Assembly (NCBI GenBank): GCA_035610365.1
Contig: CM069434.1
Coordinates: 98,816,806 to 98,880,805 of the forward strand
DNA from: Aquatica leii
Lineage: Eukaryota > Arthropoda > Insecta > Coleoptera > Lampyridae
Reading direction: 5' to 3'
Length of the DNA stretch: 64,000 nucleotides
This document shows, one piece after another, positions 45,220 through 55,873 of the stretch. The notes beneath the pieces were generated by a model that saw only the letters and a list, made by a program, of their open reading frames with translations, was not told the origin of the DNA and searched no databases. Each line of letters begins with the position of its first letter. The first letter of the stretch is position 1. The translations under genes and the position numbers were made by a program.

Positions 45220-47907
45220 ATGATATTTTATGAACGTTTTGTAAAAAAATTGATAAAAAAGATTTATAAAGTGATTTAATTGCATATTGTTTGGATAAAA
45301 GTTTTAAGAAAGTTGGCAATCGCGGCCTAATTAGGACAGTTAGAAAGGCGCAGTTTTTTAATAGCAAGATAATGATGTTTTCTAAAGGTTTATAAAGAAA
45401 ATGTGATAAAAAAGCTCTATAAAAGTAATTTTAATGCACATTTTTTGAAAAAAGTTTTAAGAAAATGTCAAATATTTAAACGGCAATTGCGGCTTAACTA
45501 GGACAGCTAAAAGCGTGCAGTTTTTTAATAGCAAGATATTGATCTTTTTTATAGGTTTATAAAGAAATGTAAAAAAAAGGTTAATAAAAGTGATTTTAAT
45601 GCATGTTTTTTGAATAAAAGTTTTAAGAAAATTTTGTCAAATGTTTAAACGGCAATCGCGGCCCAATTACGACAGCTAGAAGGGTGCAGTTTTTTAAATG
45701 GCAGGATAATGATGTTTTCTAAAGGTTTATAAAAAAAATGTAATGAAAAAGCTTTATAAAAGTTATTTTAATGCACATTGTTTAAAAAAAGTTTTAAGAA
45801 AATTTTGTTAAATGGTTAAACGGCAATTGCGACCTAACTAGGACAGCTAGAAGCGTGCAGTTTTTTAATAGCAAGATAATAATCTTTTTTTAACGTTTTG
45901 TAAAAAAAATATGATAAAAAAGCTTTATAAACCATAAAAAAAGTGATTTTAATGTAAATTTTTTGAAAAAAGTTTTAAGAAAATTTTGTTAAATGTTTAA
46001 ACGGCAATTGCGGTCTAATTAGGAAGCGTGCAATTTTTTAATAGCAAGATAATGATCTTTTTTAAACGATTTGTAAAAAAATATGATAAAAAAGCTTCAC
46101 AAACCATAAAAAATGTGATTTTAATACAAAATTTTTGAAAAAGGTGTTCAGAAAGTTTTGTCAATTATTTAAACGGCAATTGCGAGCTAACTAAGACAGC
46201 TAAAAGGGCGCAGTTTTTTAATAGCAAGATAATGTTTTTTAAAAGTTTATAAAAAAATTTATAAAAAAGCTTTATAAAAGTGATTTTAATGCACATTTTT
46301 TGAAAAAAGTTTTAAGAAACTTTTGTCAACTCACAATCGCGGCCTGATTAGGACAGCTAGAAGGTTGCATTTTTTTTAATAGCAAGATAATGTTTTAATG
46401 AAATTTTTTCAAATGTTTAAACGTCAATCGCGGCCTAATTAGGACAGCCAGAAGGGTGCAGTTTTTTTAATAGCAAGATAATGATGTTTTCTAAGGGTTT
46501 ATAAAAAAAATGTGACAAAAAAACTTGATAAAAGTGATTTTAATGCATATTTTTTCAATAAAAGTTTCAAGAAAATTTTGTCAAATGTTTAAACGACAAT
46601 AGCGGCCTACCTAGGACACCTAGAAGGGTTCAGTTTTTTCTACTAGCAAGATAATGATCTTTTCTACACGTTTTGTAAAAAAACTGATAAAAAAGCTTTA
46701 TAAAGTGATTTAATTGCATATTTTTTGGTTAAAAGTTTTAAGAAAGTTTCGTCAAATGTTTAAACGGCAATCGCGGCCTAACTAGGACAGCTAAAAGGGT
46801 GCAGTTTTTTTAATAGCAAGATTCTAAAGGTTTATAAAAAAATGTGATAAAAAAACTTGATAAAAGTGATTGTAATGCATATTTTTTCAATAAAAGTCTT
46901 AAGAAAATTTTGTCAAAATGTTTAAACGGCAATAGCGGCCTACCTATGACAGCTAGAAGGGTGCAGTTTTTTCTAATAGCAAGATAATGATCTATTCTAA
47001 ATGTTTTGTAAAAAATATAATAAAAAAGTTTTATAAACTATTAAAAAAAAATGACTTGAATGCAAATTTTTTGAAAAAAGTGTTAAGAAAATTTTGTAAA
47101 ATATTTAAACGGCAATTTCTGCCTAAGTAGGACAGTTAGAAGCGTGCAGTTTTTTAATAGCAAGATAATGATCTTTTTTAAACGTTTTGTAAAAAAACAT
47201 GATAAAAAAGCTTTATAAAAGTGATTTTAATGCAAATTTTTTGAAAAAAGTATTAAGATAATTTTGTAAAATATTTTAACGGCAATTGCGGCCTAACTAG
47301 GACAGCTAAAAGCGTGCAGTTTTTAATAGCAAGATTATAGGTTTATAAAAAAATGTGATAAAAAAGCTTGATAAAAGTGATTTTAATGCATGTTTTTTTA
47401 ATAAAAGTTTTAAGAAAATTTTGCCAAATGTTTAAACGGCAATCGCGGCCTAATTACGACAGCTAGAAGAGTGCAGTTTTTTAAATAGCAGGATAATGAT
47501 GTTTTCTAAAAGTTTTAAAAAAAAATAGTAATAAAAATGCTTTATAAAAGTGATTTTAATGCACATTGTTTGAAATAAGTTTTAAGAAAATTTTGTCAAC
47601 TCGCAATCGCGCCTAATTAGGACAGCTAGAAAGGTGCAGTATTTTTAATATCAAGATAATGATGTTTTTTAAAGGTTTATAAAAAAAATTGATAAAAGAC
47701 CTTTATAAAAAAGATTTTAATGCATATTTTTTTAAAAAAGTTATAAGAAAATTTTGTCAAATATTTAAACGACAATTGCGGCCAAATTAGGACAGCTAAA
47801 AGCGTGCAGTTTTTTAATAGCAAGATATTGATCTTTTTTATAGGTTTATAAAAAAATGTGAAAAAAGTTGATAAAAATGATTTTAATGCATGTTTTTTGA
47901 ATAAAAG
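45217..47907. repeat. Satellite array, segment 2
   Basis: About 16 monomers of the same 170-bp family, with cores near 45318, 45491, 45663, 45835, 46187, 46346, 46434, 46604, 46776, 46938, 47116, 47286, 47449, 47613 and 47783. Some are truncated (about 46010 and 46400). The segment ends within a monomer at the 7-bp target ATAAAAG. Confidence 0.95.
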
Positions 47908-48339
47908 CGTTGACTGAAGAAATGTATAAAGACTCGCAAGGTTCATGTTAAAAATCGTACCTTATTACTATCTCACTTTTGTGGCTCTCTGCGCCCCGCT
48001 GCCTACAAACTTCACTCTTGGATAGTCGCGACACTGTTGTTTTCAACGCAAACTAAAAAGATAACACTGGAATGCTTGGAAAGTAATATGATAACTCTTC
48101 AAAATAATCGTTTGTTGTATTTACTAGATACCGTTGACTGATATAATATGTTTTGAGTAAACGGTATGTAATTTGACAAGTTGAATTTTTTTCTTCAATC
48201 TATACGTTTGCCAGAGTTTGGTTTTGTTTTTTCTCTGCTGTTTTAATTTACGTCATAATATTTTATACTTTTTTTCAAAAAAGCTTTGGTAGGAGATTCC
48301 ATTTATAAAATTCGATAACTTAGTTCTATATTATAAATA

Positions 48340-48545
48340 GTGGTGGGCGATACGATACATCGAATCGAATATCGATACGTATCGATATATCGAAGTATCG
48401 ATACATATCGGAATATCGATATGGATCGGAGTATCGCTACGATCGAAATATCAGTACTTATCGAAATATCGATACGTATCGTAATATCGATACCTATCGA
48501 AATATCGGCATTTCGATACGTATCGATATATCGATAGACGACCCA
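48340..48545. repeat. TATCGATA-rich block
   Basis: Begins AGTGGTGGGCGATACGATAC and ends TCGATAGACGACCCAGGCCT. Eight TATCGATA octamers lie at 48370, 48380, 48396, 48414, 48467, 48485, 48521 and 48529, plus many single CGATA units. It behaves like a degenerate minisatellite. Protein-like readings of it are artefacts of the repeat. Confidence 0.85.
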
Positions 48546-49280
48546 GGCCTAATATAAAGTAGGAATGGTGATTTAAATCATTAAAATTCGATTTTTGTAC
48601 TCTAATAAAGCGATTTTTACAATCGAGCCAATTTTTTTTAATTAATTGATTCAAAAATTGAATCGATCGAACATCGCTTTATGGAACTATAATTATTCTG
48701 CAATCAACAAAAATTTAAAAACAAAAAACTCATAAGTAAATAATCAAATCGCCAAGTGAACAATAATTTAAAAAAGCAGATTACAAACTCAAAACCGCCG
48801 GCGGTAATTTGATACTTGCACAAGAAGCAAAACAGAATTTTTGTTATGTTTATAAATGTATATAACTGTCTTACCGTGTTTTGCAGTTGATAATATTCTT
48901 TAAAAGGTGACTACAAAAGCGATTACCAAATCGGTTTTCCGTTCAATTAAAACTTTTTAACTTGATTTGCTAATAAAGATTACACCAATTTTCAATAAAA
49001 TTGTGAATTTGAAACGGCGTTTTAGTTTTTTTTATTAGGTGTAGCACACCGATACATCGCAAGTTGGTCCCCTAATTCATAAAAAATAAACTAGAATTCC
49101 CATCATTAATGGTATCTCTTGGTAGATGTTTGGGTAAACCCGATTTATTTAAATCGTTTGTTAAATCATCGTCCTTTGAACTGCAAAGAGAGCGGTATGA
49201 CTAAGCGTAGCCACTGCTCGTGCGTATACATACGATGCAAACACTATAACTTCTAGCAATGAACTGAAATCTCGGATCCT

Positions 49281-49837
49281 AAATAGTGCTGTAAAAAAAG
49301 TAACTATTCGTTACTCGAGTACTCGTTACTCATTCGGATCCGAAGTAACGAATACTGAATAGAATTATTAAACGGTTATTCGAGTACTCGTTTTTAATAA
49401 CTAGTAGGTATAGGAACAGTACGATCAAATACGAATTATACGGCCAAACACTTGGCAAATTGTAGATTCTACATGAATACTAAAACCTGTTTTAATTATC
49501 TTTCTACTTCTAGAAATTATATATGTAGTTATTCTTAAAAAAACGTATACTTATTAAAAAAAATTACGCTTACTCAATATTTATTTCACTTAAATTAATT
49601 TACGTTTTCGAAACATCGAAATTAAGACCACCACCGTATGTACTCGCAAAATGCAAATATATACCTAATACCTACCCAAAGATATACCTACACATGTACC
49701 TACTATTACGTATAAAGGAACGAGTACTCGAATAACGGATTCAAAGTAACGAGTATCGGACCTAAAAGTAACGAATCGGTACGATTACTTGAAAGTAACC
49801 GAATCTGACAGCTTTAATATACAGTGGCGTCCCCTAT
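49281..49837. repeat. 557-bp insert flanked by a 12-bp direct repeat
   Basis: ATCTCGGATCCT occurs at 49269-49280 and 49838-49849, immediately outside the insert. The insert contains three copies of the palindrome CGAGTACTCG (49316, 49381, 49721) and many GTAACGA-type units. Its ends are loosely inverted (GTGCTGTAAAAAAAGTAAC and the complement of GAAAGTAACCGAATCTGACA). Confidence 0.65.
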
Positions 49838-49908
49838 ATCTCGGATCCTGCGGTGACTACGATTTTTACCATAAGGTTGCGAGTCTTTATACATTTCTTC
49901 AGTCAACG

Positions 49909-50300
49909 ATAAAAGTGTTAAGAAAATTTTGTCCAATGTTTAAACGGCAATCGCGGCCTAATTACGACACTAGCTGTCGTAATTAGGATGCAGTTTTTTT
50001 AATAGCGGGATATTAATGTTTTCTAAAGATTTATAAAAAAATATGAAAAAAAATGATTTATAAATGTGATTTTAATGTACATTATTTGAAAAAAGTTTTA
50101 AGAAAATTTTAACTCGCAATCGCGGCCTAATTAGGACAGCTAGAAGGGTGCAGTATTTTTAATAGCAAGATAATGATGTTTTTTAAAGATTTATGAAAAA
50201 AATTAATAAAGAACCTTTAGAAAAAAGATTTTAATGCATATTTTGTGAAAAAAGTTTTTAGAAAATTTTGTCAAATGTTTAAACGGACACCTAGAAGAGA
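49909..50300. repeat. Satellite array, segment 3 (right end)
   Basis: Two to three monomers of the 170-bp family. The last is cut within the core (AAACGGACACCTAGAAGAG). The first contains the foldback at 49957-49987. Confidence 0.9.
49957..49987. repeat. Foldback within a satellite monomer
   Basis: CCTAATTACGACA and TGTCGTAATTAGG are perfect 13-bp reverse complements around CTAGC. In other monomers only one arm is present (CCTAATTAGGACAGCTAG), so this is a local inverted duplication. Confidence 0.85.
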
Positions 50301-51403
50301 AAAATATACAACTCTCACTTGGTCTTGTTAAATAGCTGAAACTTAAAAAAATTACTGGTTACTCAAAAAGCGAATAAAGCTCTTTGGTCTGAAAAGGTAC
50401 GGATGCTAGAAGCCTTCAAGTTAAATTTAAAAAAAAAATCTTTAGGGTGATAAAAATCAGAAATGCTTAAAGCCATCGTAGTGTACCCATTATTTAAAAA
50501 TTGAAAAACAAAAAACGTCTACGAAAAGCCTTTAGGTTTTGTTTTTCAAAATAAGCATCCTTTGGTAATTAACGATAATTACTTTAGTTAGTTTTAAATA
50601 GCGTTACTACCATTTTAGAAAATTAAAATACTATCGGGTTTATTCTACGCAGTTACTAAACACAACTTGTTTTGGAAAGGTACTCAGTAAACAATTAAAT
50701 CGAGCTTAATCGCACTAAAAAAATATTTAAGAAAACGAAAACAAACGTTATATTTATATCAATAATCCAATTGGTTCTATTTTTATAATTACTTTGACTT
50801 ACTGACTTTTCCTCGTATTAAAACTAACGATTAAAAATTATTTATTAGAAGGAAAACTCGATGATATACTATATACGTTATGGTAACAGAGAAGAAACTT
50901 AACAAAATGAATTAGTAGAAACAATAAACTTTACTGCGAAATATTTACAGTAATTCTAAAATAATACACAAAACTAAAATAAAATTAATACGTGTTACAT
51001 ATTAATTAGTTAATACACAAAAACAAACACTATAAACTAATAGTAAAGAATCTATCAACAGCAAACAATAACAGAAAAAGATACAAAATTTTCTTATAAT
51101 TCAATAAAATTTTTGATTGAATTTCTAGGGATTAAACATAATAAATTAATCTATATTTCATTATCGCTTTAGATTTGTATACATAGAAACTTAAACATCT
51201 TTCAACGTTCGGTTAAGTTAATGCATTTATTGATAGTGTGTACATTTGTGTGTGCATGGATTGATTATACGTGTTTTTGCGAAACTACGTTTAACTATAA
51301 ATAAATTGTATTGCATTTTTAAGTTTCAAGTGTGCGCGATCAAATTACAGTTTTAACAAATTTACTATAAAAATAAATTATATAAACATTTTAATTGGAA
51401 AAC
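50301..51403. other. Intergenic region and probable promoter of the sugar transporter
   Basis: AT-rich, with no ORF of note. A TATAAATA box at 51296-51303 lies about 100 bp before the transporter ATG and is a plausible core promoter element, leaving a 5' UTR of about 75 nt. Confidence 0.5.
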
Positions 51404-52901
51404 ATGGATTACTTTTATCAATCACAAATATTCTCCGGAAGATTATCTCAGTTAATTGCTGTCTTAACAGGTACGCTAAATTAGAATCTTAATTAAAAAG
51501 TTACTTTCTGAATTGTGTTTAGGTTCTTTAACGGCTTTATCCGATGGAATGCAATATGGATGGTCGTCGCCAGCGTTATCAGTCTTACAATCACCTTCAT
51601 CCCCAATAAAATTTGAAGATTGGCATATGGTGTGGTTAGAGAATTTATACATGTTGGGAGGATTATTTGGACTACCACTAACAATCTATTTATTGGACAA
51701 ATTTGGTCGTAAGACGTGCATGTTAATGGCGGCAGTTGAAAATTTGATTGCGTGGATTTTATTAGGAACCGCAACATCTATAGAATTGCTATTTTTTGCT
51801 CGTTTTTTGGCTGGTTTTGGCGCAGACGTCAATTTCATGGCAACCCCCACATACATTGCAGAAATTGCAGATAAACAGATACGAGGGCGTCTAGGCTCTA
51901 TCATTTACATAATGATGCTACTTGGGATTTTATTAATTTATTCGGTTGGACCTTTTGTTTCAATCGCAGCTTCATCGGCTATAGGTGCTTCCGTAATAAT
52001 CATACAGCTAATGACATTTTCATTTATGCCTAAAAGTCCGTACTACTTACTTGTCAAAAACAACGTAGAAGGTGCAAGAAAATCGTTGCAGATATTAAGA
52101 CCTGCGGACGAAGTCGAAGACGAGCTACGAGAAATCGCCGAAGTCATAAAAAAAGAAAACGAGGAACGTGGACGGCCTTTAGATTTGTTTAAGGTAAAAA
52201 GCTACCGTAAAGCATTTTTAATAATGACCGTTTTAAACGTCGGTCAACATTTTAGTGGTATTAGTGTAATGTTGATGAACATTCACATGATTTTAGAAGA
52301 CGCAGCTTCAATCATTTCCGTAAGCACCGCGGCAATTATTTTCTCGGCTTTAATGTTAATTTCTTGCATCATGTCTGCAATTTTAATTGACAAAGCTGGA
52401 AGAAAATTTCTTTTGTATACTTCGAGTTTTTTAACCGGAATTTCTTTGTTAATTCTCGCTTCGTATTTTGCAGCGAAAAATGCTAACGTTGACGTATCCA
52501 GCTATAATTGGCTTTCTATTCTTTCCGTAATGCTCTACGCCATTTGCTTTAAATTGGGTTTAGGTTTAGTTCCGATTGTAATGACTGCCGAATTATACCC
52601 AACTAATATTAAAGCGTTAGGGTGTGCAGTAGCTGACGCTATGTATATAATTGGAGGTGGCGTATCGATATTCTTATTTTACGCTCTGTTAGAAACGTAT
52701 GGTTTAGAAGTGCCCTTTTTTCTTTTCGGTTTTTGTTGCCTATTTGTAGGAGTATTTTCTATATTTGTAATTCCGGAAACCAAAGGCAGAAGTTTAGAAG
52801 AAATTCAACAAATGTTAAAGGGTAATTCGATAACGGACACGGAAAAAATTAATTTGTTAAGTTCAACAGGAAATGGTAGTTATAATGTAAATTACGAATG
52901 A
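51404..52901 (+). CDS. Facilitated trehalose/sugar transporter, Tret1-like (MFS), two exons
   Basis: Exon 1 is 51404-51470 (MDYFYQSQIFSGRLSQLIAV then LTG). The intron is 51471-51522, 52 nt, GTACGC...TTTAG. Exon 2 is 51523-52901. The split Gly codon joins in frame, giving 481 residues. This is a 12-helix sugar porter of the insect Tret1 type, moving trehalose or hexoses across the plasma membrane. Signatures are SDGMQYGWSSPAL, DKFGRK (81-86, the D-R-GRR loop), PKSPYYL (192-198, the PESPR position), GQHFSGI (263-269, a QQxSG variant), DKAGRK and PETKGRS (440-446). An AATAAA follows at 52930-52935. The family is large in insects, so the exact substrate is not assigned. No defect is visible. Confidence 0.93.
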
Positions 52902-53461
52902 TTTGTCTTTTATTCCAAATCTTTTTTTTAATAAAATTATTTTATTACTGTTGCAAGATTTTTCTTAATAATAATTTGCACAAAAATAATACAACCTTAA
53001 AAAGGCGTCAAAACGATAAAATACTAGGGTGTGAGACATCGTTTAAATCTACCCGCAGCTAAAATAGAACAAATAACGGTGTGCTAACTTCAATGAACTT
53101 AGTTATTACAGCGAAATGTTTATGTACACATCTCTATAGATGGCACTATTTTAAATTTTAAATATATGTAGAGATTTTATCTTTAGTCTATTTGGTATAT
53201 TATAGATCTCTATAATTATAGTAAGAAAACCTGATGAAAAAATTGCAAACTTAGCATATTTATTTCAACCTAATTAGTAATAATTCATTTAAAACGAAAT
53301 TATATACCTGTAATTTTAGTTGATTGTATTTCTTAATTAGAACAGAGTATCCAATAAAATGTAAATAAAAAAAGTGTGCGTGTTTTTATATAAGAATATG
53401 TAAGTACGTATGTTTGATATACTTGCATGCTTACGACAATTATGAACGTGTTTAGATCATT
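52902..53461. other. Intergenic, with a dispersed-repeat copy
   Basis: AT-rich. Holds the transporter poly(A) signal and, at 52998-53079, the second copy of a dispersed repeat also found at 28995-29074. Nothing else is recognised. Confidence 0.6.
52998..53079. repeat. Dispersed repeat, copy 2
   Basis: Shares AAAAAGGCGTCAAAACGAT and TTTAAATCTACCCGCAGCT, then AGAACAAATAAC, with 28995-29074. Confidence 0.65.
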
Positions 53462-53870
53462 ATGTTACTGTACCGTCCTTGTGTAATTTTTGGGTGCAAA
53501 GATAAAAGTTCAACAAGACATGGATTTCCTAATCCAAAATGAATAAGAATCGATATGATGAATGGATTAGAATTTGCGGAAATGTTAACTTGGTTGCGCT
53601 AAATCCAACAACAGTGTATCTCAACGAGTGTGTCACATACATTTTCAAAAAAGTGATTATGCATCTAATATGTACATCAAACGAACATTACTGCGTACCT
53701 TACACAATCCTAATACACCAGTAAGTAACATCAATTCTACATATTATTATAAAAGGCGAGTCTATAATTTTTATAGATATTTTTCATGTTACATTAAACA
53801 TTCCACCCAAGGAAGATAATATTTCGATACTTTCAACTTTCGAAACAAACTATTACTACATCAACTTCTA
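53462..53870 (+). pseudogene. THAP zinc-finger domain of a P-element-like transposase (frameshifted)
   Basis: Starts MLLYRPCVIFGCKDKSSTRH and continues GFPNPK. A frame change gives MNKNRYDEWIRICGN. A second change at about 53625 gives RVCHIHFQKSDYA. Together they form the C-x4-C...C-x2-H pattern of the THAP domain, with its FP and W residues. THAP fingers bind the ends of P elements and are the N-terminal domain of P transposase and THAP9. Two frameshifts kill it. The catalytic part of a P-type transposase in the same orientation lies at about 61378-62605, so the two may be halves of one element split by later insertions. Confidence 0.7.
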
Positions 53871-53879
53871 CAGCAAGAT

Positions 53880-55640
53880 GTTCTTCTTCTTCTTTTATTT
53901 AGGTCGAAACCTGTTTTTCTTCACGTTTTTCATGGTGTTTTGATGGAGGTAGAGACCCAACTATCCTTACATATTTTTATTGGTCTTCCAGGGTCCCTTC
54001 TTTCTACTGGTCTTTGATCTGTTGCTATTCTTATGAGACTTGTCTCATCTGCTCTTTGAACGTGCGCGTTCCATTTTCTTCTTCTTCCTCTAGCGAATCT
54101 AACGACATCTCCGATTTCACATTCCTCTCTTATATGTTTGTTTCTGACTCTATCTCTTCTCGTTTTTTCTGCTATTGTTCTTAAAGTATTCATTGTAGTT
54201 GTTCGCATTAGTTGCTTAATTCGGCTAGTATCAGCTCTGGTTTCTGCTGCATATGTAGTTATTTTTCCAGATAACATTTCTTAAATATCTAGATATTCGT
54301 GCTGCTTTCAAGACTTGCTGCTTGACTTCCCTATAACTGTTCCTTTCACTCGATATTTGTACCCCCAAGTACAGAAAGGACATCACTTGCTCGATGATTT
54401 TGTTGTTTATTTCTAATTTGCATCATATGGGTTTTGATCGCTTTTTCCACTAGTTGACGAACAATAAATAGGGCGTCATTAGTAGTAACAGCGTAATTTC
54501 TCTATAATATTTTGGGTTGTGTTTATCACCTTTTTTGAAATTTGGAATGGTAATGCTAATTTTCCATTCTAAAGGCATTTTTCCTCTTTTAAGTTTAAGA
54601 TATTGTTTTTTATTTTCGTTCATGCCTCGTGTGGATTATTATTTTCCGTTATTGCTGTTTTATTGATGTTGTTTTTTAGTCTTACTACGTATAGATTTCT
54701 TGTATTCTCATTTTCCAATAGTTTTATGTTGAGTTTTTCGCAATATATAGGCTCGGTTTTTTGTTTTAATAGAGATTTCCTTCTTATTTTGCAAAGTACT
54801 AATGAATGATCACTTCCAATGTTCGCCAAATACAAAGTTCTAATTTCTATTATTTCAGAAGGTGTGAATTGTCTGTTGGTGATGATGTAGTCTATCATTG
54901 GTGTCCTTGTGCATTTTCAAAGGTGTACTTATACTTAAAGTCGTGTTTACAGAAGGTGTTGTTAATTCTTAAATAATTTTGAGCGCAAAAGTCAACCAAG
55001 AGCTTGCCATTGTCATTACTAACATTTTCATTGAAACGTTGTTTTACACCTTGTAACGAAATATTTCCAATTTGGGCGTTGAAATCACACATTAATATGA
55101 TCTGGTGATTGGGAGGTATTATATCGATATGATTTTGCAGTTCCCCATAAAACTTTCGTCTTTCTTCTCTTGGTTTCGTAGAGTCAGGTGCATAAATGGA
55201 GATAATGTGTAGGTATTTGTATCTACTTTTAATTTGACTTTTAATATCAATTCGTTAATGTACTCTATATCTTCGATATACAGATGCAATCTAATCCGTA
55301 GCAGTATTCCTACACCCGCTTTAGTTCTTTCGTGTTTTGGTTTGCCACTATATATAAGAACGCGGTTATTAATCAGTTCAATTCCTTTTCCTTTCTTCTT
55401 TACTTACGAGATGCCGCAATTATCTATATTCTTCTCTGTGATTTCCGCTAATATTTCTTCAATCTTGTTATTCCAGGATTTAATATTCCATGTTCCGAGT
55501 GTGATTGTGTTTCTGTTTTTCCATCTCTTTGTCTTAATAAATTGCCGGGTCGTTGTCGGTGTATCCGTCCGATTTCCGAGGTTATGCGTGGTTCTTTGAG
55601 CGTATAATTCTTTTTTTACGGTGGATAGATTGCTATACAA
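53880..55640 (-). pseudogene. LINE with internally deleted reverse transcriptase
   Basis: Minus strand: endonuclease start ITLGTWNIKSWNNKIEEILA (about 55510), CDFNAQIGNISLQG and LRINNTFCKHDFKYKYTFEN (about 55090-54900), then MIDYIITNRQF and SDHSLVLCKI (54898-54620). RT begins with PLEWKISITIPNFKKGDK and NPKYYREITLL (about 54580-54480). The palm with the catalytic box is missing, and the reading resumes in the thumb and C-terminal region (RVRNKHIREECEIGD, WNAHVQRADE, DPGRPIK; 54277-53930). It ends in a (GAA)n-type tail at about 53895-53880, like the LINE tail at 14635-14655. Multiple frame changes. Confidence 0.75.
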
Positions 55641-55873
55641 AACCTTATCAGTCAGGAATTTTATAAGCGTGCGTATAATAACGTAAATAATAAAATTGAC
55701 TTAAAAATTGCTTAAACGCACGGTAAGTTAGACAACTTAAATATCACGTAATAAAAATAGAACTGTATATGAAATCGAACAAGTATCATAGTATAAATAA
55801 CTAATTAAAAATTAAATAAAAATCACAAATAATACTAGTGAGAAATCAAGAGAATACGACTGCGAGGAAGCAA
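55641..55873. other. Spacer between two head-to-head LINEs
   Basis: About 230 bp of AT-rich sequence between the endonuclease end of the minus-strand LINE and the first ATG of the plus-strand LINE. No common promoter motif is recognised. It may include the 5' UTR of the plus-strand LINE. Confidence 0.5.

Larger units (their letters stand above)
47908..49908. mobile_element. 2-kb non-autonomous DNA transposon with TIRs of about 50 bp
   Basis: The left end begins CGTTGACTGAAGAAATGTAT then AAAGACTCGCAA, and the right end is its reverse complement. Similarity extends about 50 bp (47908-47961 and 49856-49908). The satellite target ATAAAAG is duplicated (47901-47907 and 49909-49915), a 7-bp or, with one mismatch, 8-bp duplication. 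No transposase is found. Two further insertions lie inside: a TATCGATA-rich block and a 557-bp insert. Confidence 0.8.

Noticed and set aside
48340-48537. A 65-residue frame rich in Tyr, Arg, Ile and Ser
   Set aside because: It is the forced translation of the TATCGATA repeat.
38195-50300. Regular repeats of about 170 bp as a CRISPR array or tandem genes
   Set aside because: Whole monomers are conserved without unique spacers, the sequence is eukaryotic, and there is no lasting ORF; it is satellite DNA.
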